64,000 bases of DNA from Pseudomonas protegens CHA0 (GTDB taxonomy: Bacteria; Pseudomonadota; Gammaproteobacteria; Pseudomonadales; Pseudomonadaceae). The position numbers and the translations under genes are program-made. The DNA lies in assembly GCF_000397205.1 (NCBI RefSeq), contig NC_021237.1, positions 3,535,001 to 3,599,000 on the forward strand. The letters run 5' to 3'. Positions 9,823 through 18,405 of this stretch are shown one piece after another (the stretch's first letter is position 1; the number at the start of each line of letters is the position of its first letter). The notes below the pieces were generated by a model. It was not told the DNA's origin. It saw only the letters and a program-made list of their open reading frames with translations, and ran no database searches.

Positions 9823-10950
9823 TCAGGCCGCGGGCCCACCGGCAAAACGCTGCAACTGCATTTCCTGCAGGCGGCTGAGGGTGCGGCGGAATGCGAACTC
9901 CAGGTAGCCTTCGGTGTACAGCTGTTCCATGGGCACCCGGGCTTCCAGATACAGCGGCACCTTGCGGTCGTAGCACTCGTCCACCAGGGCGATGAAACGC
10001 CGCACCGCGTCGTCATGTACCGACAGTTGCGGCAACTCACGATCCCCGGCCACCACCCGCTCGGCACCATCCTCGGTGCCCCGGGCAATGCGAGCGGGAC
10101 GCTGGCAAGCGCTGAGGTTGGGCACATCGCTCAGGAGAATGGCCTGGAAGCGGTCGCACAGGGCCATGAAGTCCATGGCGGAAAACGGCTGTTCGCACAG
10201 TTCGACGAAGCTGCACCACACCACCGTCCCGCACGCCTTGACCACCTGCAGTGGGCGATAGCCGAGCAACAGCGGCTCGCTGCTCGCCGGCTGCCCGGCA
10301 CTCAAGCGCTCGAACACCGGCCCCAGGGCGCTCGGCTGGCCCTCGGCGCCAAGCCAGTAGCGTTGCTCGGCGGCGCCCGGGTGCAAGCGGTGATCCTGCT
10401 CGCCGTCCACCGCCACCACCTGCATGTGCTGGCGGATGGCGCTGATCGCCGGAACGAAGCGCTCGCGGTTGAAGCCATCGGCATACAGCTGTTCCGGGGG
10501 CTGGTTGGAGGTGCAGACCAGCACCACGCCCTGGTCGAACATCACCTGGAACAGGCGCCCGAGGATGATCGCGTCACCGATGTCATTGACGAACAGCTCA
10601 TCGAAACACAGCACCCGCACCTCTTCGGCCAGCTCCCGGGCCAGGGCCTGCAAGGGGTCGGCAATACCGGTCAGCTGGAACGAACGCTGGTGCACCCAGC
10701 CCATGAAGTGATGAAAGTGCTGGCGCCGCGCCGGGACCCGCAGGCTCTGGTAGAACTGGTCCATCAGCCAGGTCTTGCCCCGCCCAACCGCCCCCCACAG
10801 ATAGACCCCGGGCACCGCCGTGCGCCCTTGATGCAGGGCTTCATGGCATTGCTGCAAGGCCTGCACCGCCCGCGCCTGCGCTGCGTCGGCGACAAAGCCC
10901 TGCTGCTCCAGGGCGTATTGGTAGGCGCTCATGGGGGAATCGAATGGCAT
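9823..10950 (-). CDS. zapE: AFG1/ZapE-like P-loop ATPase
   Basis: A 375-residue AAA-like ATPase of the AFG1/ZapE family, whose E. coli member acts on the Z-ring late in division. Walker A is GAVGRGKT (about residues 73-80), Walker B is VRVLCFDELFV, and CTSNQPPEQLY is the sensor region. The frame extends to 11091, but I place the start at 10950 because AGGAGG lies ten bases upstream and the added residues do not resemble the family. Pseudomonads commonly hold two members, so this may be a paralogue of the main zapE. An inverted repeat lies just upstream. Confidence 0.75.
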   Translation of the reverse strand: MPFDSPMSAYQYALEQQGFVADAAQARAVQALQQCHEALHQGRTAVPGVYLWGAVGRGKTWLMDQFYQSLRVPARRQHFHHFMGWVHQRSFQLTGIADPLQALARELAEEVRVLCFDELFVNDIGDAIILGRLFQVMFDQGVVLVCTSNQPPEQLYADGFNRERFVPAISAIRQHMQVVAVDGEQDHRLHPGAAEQRYWLGAEGQPSALGPVFERLSAGQPASSEPLLLGYRPLQVVKACGTVVWCSFVELCEQPFSAMDFMALCDRFQAILLSDVPNLSACQRPARIARGTEDGAERVVAGDRELPQLSVHDDAVRRFIALVDECYDRKVPLYLEARVPMEQLYTEGYLEFAFRRTLSRLQEMQLQRFAGGPAA

Positions 10951-11011
10951 GGGGCTCGGGCCTCCTGGCAAAGAGCCGCAGTATGCCAGCATGAGCCGCT
11001 CCAGGCCGACC

Positions 11012-11125
11012 TGTAGCCGCTGCCGAGCCCGCGAAGCTGGGAAAAGGACCGCAGGGCCTTGCCTGGCGGTCTCCAGCAAAACCTTGGGCATGCTCAGGTT
11101 TTTCGCCGCCTGCGCCAGCGGCTAC
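11012..11125. repeat. REPIN-like inverted element, family B, copy 1
   Basis: A 114-base element bounded by TGTAGCCGCTG and its inverse CAGCGGCTACA, with GCAGGGCCTTGCC inside. In the opposite orientation it matches the element at 12337-12450 over both arms, with a different middle. It fills the space between the SnoaL-like gene and the ATPase. Confidence 0.8.
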
Positions 11126-11126
11126 A

Positions 11127-11456
11127 TCAGCGGGAAATATCCAGGCGTTCGATCCGCCCCTGGGCGTCCAGGCGGAAGGTATGGCGCAGGGCCTGGGGGC
11201 TGCCGGGGAAGTCACCGCACACCCGGCTGTCGAGCAGCACTTTGCCGGTGCGCTGCTGGACCCCGAGGATTTCCAGGCGGCACGCGCCTTTGCCCATCCA
11301 GCGGGCGATCTGCTGGGGCCCCACGCAGTGCTCGCGTTCATCGAAGACCTGGGCGCGGTCGGCGAAGATCGACGCCACCACTGCGCTGTCGCCGCTGTTG
11401 ATGGCCGTGACATAAGCGGCGATGGCCGGGGCCAGGGAAGGGTCTATGGCCGACAT
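11127..11456 (-). CDS. SnoaL/NTF2-like small protein
   Basis: A 109-residue protein that looks like a one-domain NTF2/SnoaL fold: an N-terminal helix pair (AIAAYVTAINSGDSAVVASIFADRA), the usual Asp/Glu-rich turn, then a curved sheet. Members are often ketosteroid-isomerase-like enzymes or ligand-binding proteins; no catalytic residue set is clear enough to name a reaction. It lies 52 bases downstream of, and in the same direction as, the WYL regulator, so it may be its partner or target. Confidence 0.7.
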   Translation of the reverse strand: MSAIDPSLAPAIAAYVTAINSGDSAVVASIFADRAQVFDEREHCVGPQQIARWMGKGACRLEILGVQQRTGKVLLDSRVCGDFPGSPQALRHTFRLDAQGRIERLDISR

Positions 11457-11508
11457 GACAAAAGCTCCTTGCTGTTGAATGAGCGGGCCATGCTAAAGCC
11501 CCCGCGTG

Positions 11509-12225
11509 TCATTTCCTGTCAGCAGTGAAACGGCCCTGCTCGTCGCTGTGCATGCGTTTGCGCCAGGCTCGCAGCCAGTCGCTGCGCCGCCCCGGATACC
11601 GCTCGCCCTGCTCCTGGGCCGCAGCAATGCGGTCGGTGCGAAAGGTCCGGTAATCCTCGCGCAATTCACACCAGGCCACGATCACCCGGGCCTCGTTGAG
11701 AAAGCCCAGGGCCAGGGGCCAGACCCGGCGCTGGCTGGGGTTTTGGTTGACGTCGGCATAGTCGATCAGCAGCTTGGCCTGAAGGCGGATCGCCTGGCGA
11801 AACACATTGAGCGACACCGGGTTGTCGGGGAAACCGTAGCCCGCCGGGCCGGGCAACAGGGTCGGATTGCGCAGTGCGTCCTGGGCCGCGGGGGCCAGCA
11901 CCGCGGCGATCTTGGCCATGGCATCGGCGGCGGCCTTGCTCAGTTCCTCGTCGCCGCGCTGGTCGACGTAGCGCAGGCCCAGCACCACGGCCTCGGTCTC
12001 GTCGGCATTGAGCATCAACGGCGGCAGGAACAGCCCGCTGCGCAGCACATACCCTATCCCGGCCTCACCGTAGATCGGCGCGCCCAGGGCGGTCAGCTCG
12101 GCGATATCGCGGTACAGGGTGCGCTCGGAAACTTCCAGCTCCGAGGCCAGGGTCGCGGCGGTCACCGGACGGCTTTTGCCCCGCAGCATCTGCAGCAGGG
12201 TGAGTAAACGACTGGCTCGCGACAC
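11509..12225 (-). CDS. YafY-type HTH/WYL transcriptional regulator
   Basis: A cytoplasmic DNA-binding regulator of about 238 residues. An N-terminal helix-turn-helix (LASELEVSERTLYRDIAEL) is followed by a short linker and a WYL domain (about 130-200), here with LLIDYAD in place of the usual Tyr-containing core motif, and a C-terminal WCX-like part. A GTG at 12225 gives the usual family beginning (SRASRLLTLLQML); an alternative start at 12249 adds eight residues. WYL domains sense small ligands or nucleic acid ends; here the ligand is unknown. The SnoaL-like gene follows on the same strand. Confidence 0.75.
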   Translation of the reverse strand: MSRASRLLTLLQMLRGKSRPVTAATLASELEVSERTLYRDIAELTALGAPIYGEAGIGYVLRSGLFLPPLMLNADETEAVVLGLRYVDQRGDEELSKAAADAMAKIAAVLAPAAQDALRNPTLLPGPAGYGFPDNPVSLNVFRQAIRLQAKLLIDYADVNQNPSQRRVWPLALGFLNEARVIVAWCELREDYRTFRTDRIAAAQEQGERYPGRRSDWLRAWRKRMHSDEQGRFTADRK

Positions 12226-12336
12226 GCAGGTGCACTCCGGAAAAAACACCGGCGCAGATTACCAGAGCCTCCTGACAGTTTCTGTCAGGAGGCTGGGGGT
12301 TGGCGGGACGTTGCCAGTCATGGTTCTGCCTGGGTC

Positions 12337-12450
12337 TTGTAGCCGCTGGCGCAGGCGGCGAAGGCACTGCGTCGCAGGGTTCGGCTGGGGGTGCCAAGCA
12401 AGGCCCTGCGGGCCTTTGCACAGCCTCGCTGGGGCTCGGCAGCGGCTACA
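12337..12450. repeat. REPIN-like inverted element, family B, copy 2
   Basis: Also 114 bases long, opening with TGTAGCCGCTGGCGCAGG and ending with CTCGGCAGCGGCTACA. It is the reverse-complement counterpart of 11012-11125 and lies between the TonB receptor end and the WYL regulator. Confidence 0.8.
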
Positions 12451-12474
12451 GGGGCCGCAAGAGCCCCCGGGGCG

Positions 12475-14952
12475 TCAGTAGGCCATGGTCCAGGTCAGGG
12501 TGTAGGTGCGGCCACGGCCCTGGTAGTCGTAGAGGTAGTCGGGGCCGTAAGTCGGCGAGTAGAACAGCTTGGCGCGCTGGCCCCAGACGGTGCTGTACTG
12601 CTTGTCCAGCAGGTTCTGGATGCCGCCGCTGAAGGTGCCGAACTCGGTGTCGTGGCTGCCCAGCAGGTCGAAGGTGGTGTAGCCGTCGATGGTGTTGGGC
12701 GCATCCACGCTGTGGGTGGCGTCGATCTGCTTGACCGCGTCGTCCTTGAGGGTGAAGGCGTGGTTGCCCTGCAGGCGCACGCTGCTGCTGTCGTCCTTCC
12801 AGCCGACGAAGGCGGTGAGTTTCGACAGCGAGGCATAACGGGCGTCGCGCTTGCTCCAGCCGCCGTTCTTGTTCTCCTCCTCGGAGCGCACGGCATGCAG
12901 GGTGCCGCCCAGCTCCCAGCCGTTCTGGAAGTGCCGGGTCAGGGCGCTCTCAAAGCCGTAATCGCGGCTTTTCTGGTCCTTGACGTCGATGGTCAAGGTG
13001 GCCTGGTCGGTGGTGATCACCTTGTCCGACCAGATGTAGTACAGCGCCGCCTGGGCATCCCAGTCGCTATCGGAGAAGCGCCAGCCGGTCTCCACCTGGC
13101 GGCTCTTGATCCCCGCCAGGGGGTTGTCGTCCACGCTCAGGCCCGGCTTGCCGTAGAACTTGGCCGGGTCCGGCAGATCGAAGCCCTCGCCGTAGTTGAC
13201 CCACAGCTGGTGGCCGTTCTTGAAGTCGTAGATGGTGCCCAGGTTGTAGAGGTTGACCGCATAGTCGTTGCTGCCGCCGGGTACGTTCTTGAACTGGCCC
13301 ACGTCCACGTCCATCTGCTGGCGCCGGTAGCCGCCGGATACCGTCAGGTTGTCGGTGGCGTGCCAGTCCAGCTGGGCATAGCCGGACAGGCCGTCGACCC
13401 GGTAGCTGGGATAGCGCGGCGCCTTGCTCTGGGTCACCAGGTCGAGGCCGCCGCTGCCCGAGGAGATGCCCTGGTCGAAGGTGCTCTGCTGGGCATTGAA
13501 ACGCTCGCGGTCCAGGTCCACGCCGTAGGTCAGCTTGAACGCCTCGAACTCCTTGGCGAACAGCGCCTTGAGGCTGGTGACTTCGAAATTCTGCTGGGAC
13601 GCGGCGAAGTACACACCCTTGGAGCCTGCGGGGCTGCCGCTGTTGTAGTAGGGGAACGGGAAGAAGTTGTCGTCTTCCTTGCGGTACGAGGCCTGCAGGT
13701 AGAAATCCTGGCCCAGCACGTCGCTGTGGTGGTAGTTGGCGTTGAGCAGCAGGCGCTTGGTACGCGGTTCCAGGTCGGTGGAGTAGCCGCCGCGCAGCTC
13801 GGCGTCTTCCAGGTTGGACGGCGCCTTGTACTTGAGGTTGGGGAAGTAGATCCCGGTGCTGCCATGGTTGCCGGAGTCGTAGTACTGGGCCAGCAGGTCC
13901 AGGCTCTGCTCTTCGTTGAACTGCAGGGCCAGGCTGCCCATCAGGTCCAGGGTACGGTTGTACTGCAGGTCGGTCTGGGTGTTGTCGATGAAGATCTGCT
14001 TGCCGGCACCGTCATAGAACGCCTGGTTCTGCTCCCCCGCCACCGCCAGCCGGCCGCTGATGGCTTCGTTGCCGCCGCTCACCGACTGGGCGATGCGGGT
14101 CGTCAGGTCGTCACTGTTGTTGAAGCCGCTGCTGGCCCCCAGCTGGGTCTCGAAGCGCGCCGGGCCCGGTTCGCCTTTCTTGGTGACGATATTGATGATG
14201 CCGCCGGTGGCGCCGCCGCCGTAGATGGCGCTGGCCCCGGACAGCACTTCGACCCGCTCGACGTTGAACGGCGAGATGCTGTCGAACTGCCGGGACAGGC
14301 CCCGGGAGCTGTTCTGGCTGACCCCGTCGATCATCACCAGCACGTTGCGCCCGCGCATGTTCTGGCCGTAGTTGGTGCGCCCTTCCGGGGCCAGGTCGAG
14401 GCCCGGTACCAGCTTGCCGATGGCTTCCTTGAGGCTGACCCCGGTGCTCAACTGCTCGCGCAGCTGGCTCTGCTCCACCACCCACACGGTGCCGGGAATC
14501 TCGCTGATGGCGGCGCTGGTGCGTGACGCCACGGTGACCTGGGTCGGCTTGAGGTTGAGGCTGGCAGCCGGCACGCCAGCCCGACGCAGGATCACCGTGT
14601 GCCCGTCGCTGAACGACCAGCTCATGCCACTGCCGGCCAGCAGGCTTTGCAGGGCCTGGGCCACCGTGACCTCGCCGTTGAGGGCGGTGGATTGCAGGCC
14701 CTCGACATCGCTGGTGGTGTACAGCAGGCGCAGGTCGGCCTGATCGGCGAAGCGGGTCAGCGCCTGGTCCAGGGGCTGGGCCGGCAGGTTCAACGAGACC
14801 CGGCGCTCCTGGGCGCTGCCGGCCTGGCTGACCGTGGCGGCCTCCTGGGCCTGGGCCAGGACCGGGCTCAAGGCCCCGGCGAACAGGGCCTGGGCCAGTA
14901 ATGTGCGGCGCATGATGTGGTGACCGCGCCCCAGTGTCGACAGCTTGAACAT
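12475..14952 (-). CDS. TonB-dependent ferric-hydroxamate receptor, IutA/ChtA-like, with signalling domain
   Basis: An outer-membrane receptor of 825 residues. A signal peptide (to about 35) is followed by an STN signalling domain (about 50-120), a plug and a 22-strand barrel ending in aromatic Tyr. Strong similarity to IutA/ChtA is visible in GLDLAPEGRTNYGQNMRGR, DGVSQNSSRG, GGGATGGIINIVTKKGEPG and the tail VWGQRAKLFYSPTYGPDYLY, so aerobactin, schizokinen or rhizobactin-type citrate-hydroxamates are the likely ligands. The start at 14952 has AAGGAA upstream; the longer frame reads through the intergenic Fur box. It sits downstream of fecI-fecR, and the STN domain fits surface signalling through them. 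Confidence 0.88.
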   Translation of the reverse strand: MFKLSTLGRGHHIMRRTLLAQALFAGALSPVLAQAQEAATVSQAGSAQERRVSLNLPAQPLDQALTRFADQADLRLLYTTSDVEGLQSTALNGEVTVAQALQSLLAGSGMSWSFSDGHTVILRRAGVPAASLNLKPTQVTVASRTSAAISEIPGTVWVVEQSQLREQLSTGVSLKEAIGKLVPGLDLAPEGRTNYGQNMRGRNVLVMIDGVSQNSSRGLSRQFDSISPFNVERVEVLSGASAIYGGGATGGIINIVTKKGEPGPARFETQLGASSGFNNSDDLTTRIAQSVSGGNEAISGRLAVAGEQNQAFYDGAGKQIFIDNTQTDLQYNRTLDLMGSLALQFNEEQSLDLLAQYYDSGNHGSTGIYFPNLKYKAPSNLEDAELRGGYSTDLEPRTKRLLLNANYHHSDVLGQDFYLQASYRKEDDNFFPFPYYNSGSPAGSKGVYFAASQQNFEVTSLKALFAKEFEAFKLTYGVDLDRERFNAQQSTFDQGISSGSGGLDLVTQSKAPRYPSYRVDGLSGYAQLDWHATDNLTVSGGYRRQQMDVDVGQFKNVPGGSNDYAVNLYNLGTIYDFKNGHQLWVNYGEGFDLPDPAKFYGKPGLSVDDNPLAGIKSRQVETGWRFSDSDWDAQAALYYIWSDKVITTDQATLTIDVKDQKSRDYGFESALTRHFQNGWELGGTLHAVRSEEENKNGGWSKRDARYASLSKLTAFVGWKDDSSSVRLQGNHAFTLKDDAVKQIDATHSVDAPNTIDGYTTFDLLGSHDTEFGTFSGGIQNLLDKQYSTVWGQRAKLFYSPTYGPDYLYDYQGRGRTYTLTWTMAY

Positions 14953-14994
14953 TGCTTTCACGTGTTCCTTCCCAGCCGGTTGAAATGACGTCAA

Positions 14995-15009
14995 TGAGAA
15001 TGATTGTCT
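14995..15009. promoter_or_regulatory. Candidate Fur box before the receptor gene
   Basis: TGAGAATGATTGTCT matches the 7-1-7 Fur consensus TGATAATnATTATCA at 11 of 14 scored positions. It lies 43 bases before the receptor start, in the gap after fecR, so the receptor may have its own iron-repressed promoter. Confidence 0.6.
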
Positions 15010-15074
15010 TCTCAGTCTCACTACGACGATTTCCCCCAGGGGAACTTGCAGTGCCCAGGCAAAAAAAATTCGAC

Positions 15075-16034
15075 TCAGTGCAGGACCGCCAGCCATGGCA
15101 GGTAGGTGACGTGCAGCGGGTAGCGCTGCTGCAGGGCCTTGAGCGAGCCTTGCGGATCATGCAGGTCGAACACACCGCTGATGGCCAGGGCCGCCAACTG
15201 ACCGTCGGAAATCAGGATGCGCCCGTGCTGGTAGCGCTCCAGTTCACCTATCACCTCACCCAGCGGGCGGCCGTTGAAGATCAGCTTGCCGCGCTGCCAG
15301 GCGGTCAGGCTGGCGGCGTCCACGGTCTGCTGGGCCAGCAGCGGCTGGCCGGGCTGGTATTGCAGGCGCTGGTCGGCCTGGAGCAGCACTGGTGCGTGGT
15401 CACCGCTGAACTGCACCTGCCCTTCGCGCACCACCACCGTCAGTTGGTGGCCGTCGCGGCGCACGCTGAAGGCACTGGCAGCGCTTTGCAGTTGCTGGGC
15501 CTGGGCCTGGACCACGAAGGGCCGCTGCGGGTCGGCCAGCGGTTCGAACAGCGCTTCGCCGCTGCGCAGGATCACCCGGCGCTCATCCGCCGAGTAGGCC
15601 ACCGACAGCGCACTGGCGCTGTTGAGGGTGACCCGCGAGCCGTCCGCCAGGGTGATGCTCTGTTGCTGGCCGACCCCGGTGTGGTAGTCCGAGGTCAAGG
15701 CCGGCCACTGCTGCCAGCCCAGGCCAGCCCCCAGCGCCAGCAGCAGCGAAGCGGCCAGCGCCGGCCAGAAGCGCCGTGGCCGGCGCACCATGACGGGCGG
15801 CGCCTGGTGCTGCCGCGCGGTCTCGGTCTGCCCCAGGTCACCCCACAGTTGCTGGGCCTCGGCGGCCGCTGCGGCATGGGCCGGGCTGCGCTGGCGCCAT
15901 TGCTGGAAGGCCATGCGCTGGGCCGGCGTGGCGTTGCCGGAGTGCAGCAGCACCAGCCAGTCGATGGCGGCGTCTTCGAGGCTTTCGGGGTGGTCGGTCA
16001 TGGCATCGGCGGCAGGCAAGAAGGAATCATTCAT
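15075..16034 (-). CDS. fecR: FecR-type anti-sigma regulator
   Basis: A 319-residue inner-membrane regulator that relays receptor occupancy to the ECF sigma factor. The cytoplasmic N-terminal domain (about 15-85) has the conserved AIDWLVLLHSG and FQQWRQRSPAHAAA motifs. One membrane helix (about 88-106) and a periplasmic FecR domain (TGVGQQQSITLADGSRVTLN) follow, then the C-terminal domain that contacts the STN domain. The gene overlaps the end of fecI by eight bases. It precedes the receptor by about 120 bases. Confidence 0.9.
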   Translation of the reverse strand: MNDSFLPAADAMTDHPESLEDAAIDWLVLLHSGNATPAQRMAFQQWRQRSPAHAAAAAEAQQLWGDLGQTETARQHQAPPVMVRRPRRFWPALAASLLLALGAGLGWQQWPALTSDYHTGVGQQQSITLADGSRVTLNSASALSVAYSADERRVILRSGEALFEPLADPQRPFVVQAQAQQLQSAASAFSVRRDGHQLTVVVREGQVQFSGDHAPVLLQADQRLQYQPGQPLLAQQTVDAASLTAWQRGKLIFNGRPLGEVIGELERYQHGRILISDGQLAALAISGVFDLHDPQGSLKALQQRYPLHVTYLPWLAVLH

Positions 16035-16539
16035 GGTGGACTTTCAGCCAGTCGCGGCAATGGCGCAGGGCCTGGCCGATGTATTTTGCCACCATGCTTT
16101 CGGAAACGCCCAGGCGCAATGCGATCTGTGCCTGGGTCAGGCCTTCCAGGCGATTGAGCAGCAAGGCCTGGCGGGCGTTGTCCGAGAGTTGCGCCAGGGC
16201 CTCGTCGAGCACCGCCAGGCGCTCCTTGGCCAGCAGCACGGCTTCCGGGGCCGGGGCCGGGTCCACCGCTTCGGTGTGCTCCTGGCCGTCGCTGAGGTTG
16301 GCCGCCAGGCGCTGCTCGCGGCGCAGGGTGTCGATGGCCAGGTTGCCGGCCACACGGAAAATGAAACCGCGATCGTTGTGCACCTCCACCGTCTGCGGAT
16401 CGACCTTGAGCAACTTGAGGTAGGTCTCCTGGGCCACGTCCGCCGCCCGTTGGCGATCGCTCATGCGCCGGGTGAGAAACTTCAGCAGGTCGTCGTAATG
16501 CTCTTGAAAGCTGCGCAGCAGGCTGGGGGTCGGCAGCAT
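16027..16539 (-). CDS. fecI: ECF sigma factor, FecI-like
   Basis: A 170-residue iron-starvation sigma factor. Region 2 (about 10-75: HYDDLLKFLTRRMSDRQRAADVAQETYLK) and region 4 (about 110-160: LTQAQIALRLGVSESMVAKYI) are both complete. The frame reaches 16734, but the upstream part is low-complexity and unlike the family; the Met at 16539 starts exactly where FecI proteins begin. It should direct polymerase to the receptor promoter when FecR signals. A Fur box 50 bases upstream fits repression by iron. Confidence 0.88.
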   Translation of the reverse strand: MLPTPSLLRSFQEHYDDLLKFLTRRMSDRQRAADVAQETYLKLLKVDPQTVEVHNDRGFIFRVAGNLAIDTLRREQRLAANLSDGQEHTEAVDPAPAPEAVLLAKERLAVLDEALAQLSDNARQALLLNRLEGLTQAQIALRLGVSESMVAKYIGQALRHCRDWLKVHHE

Positions 16540-16588
16540 CGGGGGGCGGTCCGCAGATCGGGGAGGCGGATTATTCCATAAAGGCAAA

Positions 16589-16603
16589 TGAGAAACAGTA
16601 TCT
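16589..16603. promoter_or_regulatory. Candidate Fur box upstream of fecI
   Basis: Read on the minus strand, AGATACTGTTTCTCA matches the 7-1-7 Fur consensus at 10 of 14 scored positions, in an A/T-rich patch 50 bases before the fecI start. Confidence 0.55.
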
Positions 16604-16797
16604 TTCGTATCCTTTCCAACTTGGCTTTTTCCGCCTGTTTGCCCTTCTGGCTGCGGCGCCTTTCTGGCATCCTGCGCCTCCTTTTTTCTGACCGGGTGCG
16701 CACGTCTTGTCCATGACATGGCGTTGCGGCCCAAGTCCCGTCCACTTTCCGACGTGTGCCCCCGTAGTTTTCACACGTCACTGGCAGGCCTTTTCCC

Positions 16798-18237
16798 ATG
16801 ACCGCACCCGACCGCTCCCCTCCCCGCTACAAGTCAGACCTGATCTACGGCCTCAACGACCGTCCGCATTTCAGCGCGGCGATCTTCGCCGCCCTGCAGC
16901 ATGTGCTGGCCAGTTTCGTCGGCATCATCAGCCCGACCCTGATCTTCGGCGGGGTCCTGGGGCTGGAAAGCGAGCTGCCGTACCTGATCAGCATGGCGCT
17001 GTTCGTCTCCGGCCTGGGCACCTTCGTCCAGGCCCGGCGCCTGGGGCCCATCGGTTCCGGCCTGCTGTGCGTGCAAGGCACCAGCTTTTCCTTTATCAGC
17101 GTGCTGCTCAGTGCCGGCTTCATGGTCAAGGGCCGGGGCGGCGACACCAACGAAATCCTCTCCACCATCTTCGGCATCTGCTTTGTCGCAGCCTTTATCG
17201 AGATGTTCCTCAGCCAGTTCATCGGCAAGTTGCGCAAGCTGATCACCCCGGTGGTGACCGGCACCATCATCACCCTGATGGGCCTGTCGCTGATCAAGGT
17301 GGCGGTCACCGACATGGCCGGCGGCTACGGTGCCAGTGACCTGGGCGCGGCGAGCAACCTGGGGCTGGCGGCGCTGGTGCTGCTGACCATCGTGGTGCTC
17401 AACCGCTTCAACCACCCGATGCTGCGCCTGGGCTCGATCGTCATCGGCCTGACCCTGGGCTTCGTGGTGGCCTGGATGCTCGGCCGGGTGGACATGGCGG
17501 CCATGCCCGAGGTGCCCCTGGTGAGCGTGCCGGTGCCGTTCAAGTACGGCTTCTCCTTCGACCTGATCGCCTTCATCCCCCTGGCGGTGATCTTCCTGAT
17601 TTCCCCCCTGGAAGCAGCCGGCGACCTGACCGCCAACTCGATGATTTCCCAGCAGCCGGTCAAGGGCCCGCTGTACATCAAGCGCATCAAGTCCGGGCTG
17701 CTGGCGGACGGTTTCAACTCGGCGGTGGCTGCGGTGTTCAACAGCCTGCCGATGGTCACCTTTGCCCAGAACAACGGGGTCATCCAACTGACCGGCGTGG
17801 CCAGCCGCTACGTGGCCTACTTCATTGCCGGGCTGCTGGTGCTGCTGGGCCTGTTCCCGGTGATCGGCGCGGTGCTGCAACTGATGCCCAAGCCGGTGCT
17901 GGGCGGCGCCACCCTGATCATGTTCGGTACCGTGGCCGTGGCCGGGATCAAGATCCTCGCCGAAGCCGGGCTGCACCGGCGCAACGTGCTGATCGTGGCC
18001 ATTTCCCTGGGCATGGGCCTGGGCGTGGCGGCGGTGCCGGAAGTGCTGCGCGAGCTGCCCAAGGCGCTGCACAACATCTTCGAGTCGCCGATTACCGTGG
18101 GCGCCTTCTGCGCGATCTTCCTGAACATCTTCCTGCCGGAGGAATTCCTTGAGCTGGAAGAAGACGAGTTCGATCCGGAAGCGGCGACCCTCAAGGTCAT
18201 GCAAGACCCGGACATGAGCGGCAAAGCGAACTCCTGA
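16798..18237 (+). CDS. NCS2-family purine permease (xanthine/urate type)
   Basis: A 479-residue inner-membrane proton symporter with about 14 membrane segments. The NCS2 family markers are present: the N-terminal QHVLASFVG, GTSFSFI, the acidic residue of SPLEAAGDLTANS, and FAQNNGVIQLTGVASR, which is the form found in the XanQ/UacT purine branch rather than in uracil carriers. The C-terminal 40 residues are acidic and cytoplasmic. It is divergent from fecI and followed by the lipoprotein gene about 170 bases later. Xanthine or urate is the likely substrate, and no purine catabolic gene lies next to it to decide. Confidence 0.82.
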   Translation: MTAPDRSPPRYKSDLIYGLNDRPHFSAAIFAALQHVLASFVGIISPTLIFGGVLGLESELPYLISMALFVSGLGTFVQARRLGPIGSGLLCVQGTSFSFISVLLSAGFMVKGRGGDTNEILSTIFGICFVAAFIEMFLSQFIGKLRKLITPVVTGTIITLMGLSLIKVAVTDMAGGYGASDLGAASNLGLAALVLLTIVVLNRFNHPMLRLGSIVIGLTLGFVVAWMLGRVDMAAMPEVPLVSVPVPFKYGFSFDLIAFIPLAVIFLISPLEAAGDLTANSMISQQPVKGPLYIKRIKSGLLADGFNSAVAAVFNSLPMVTFAQNNGVIQLTGVASRYVAYFIAGLLVLLGLFPVIGAVLQLMPKPVLGGATLIMFGTVAVAGIKILAEAGLHRRNVLIVAISLGMGLGVAAVPEVLRELPKALHNIFESPITVGAFCAIFLNIFLPEEFLELEEDEFDPEAATLKVMQDPDMSGKANS

Positions 18238-18309
18238 GGCTCGCAGGCGTCTATGCTGCGAGCGCTGGTGATGGGCCCTCGGCCGTGGAAGGCTGGCCGG
18301 GGGTTTGCC

Positions 18310-18362
18310 AGGCAAGGCCCTGCGGGCCTTGTCGTAGCCTCGCAGGCTCGGCAGCGGCTACA
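18310..18362. repeat. Half element of repeat family B
   Basis: The segment starting GGCAAGGCCCTGCGGGCC and ending GCTCGGCAGCGGCTACA copies the right arm of the 11012 and 12337 elements. The left arm is not evident. Confidence 0.7.
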
Positions 18363-18405
18363 AGGTGCTGGCCAGCCATTCATTTCCATTGCCGACAGGT
18401 ATTCC

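Noticed and set aside
9810..9824. GAAGGG-TTT-CCCTTC hairpin as a terminator of the ATPase gene
   Set aside because: It overlaps the stop codon and is not followed by a T-run on the transcribed strand.
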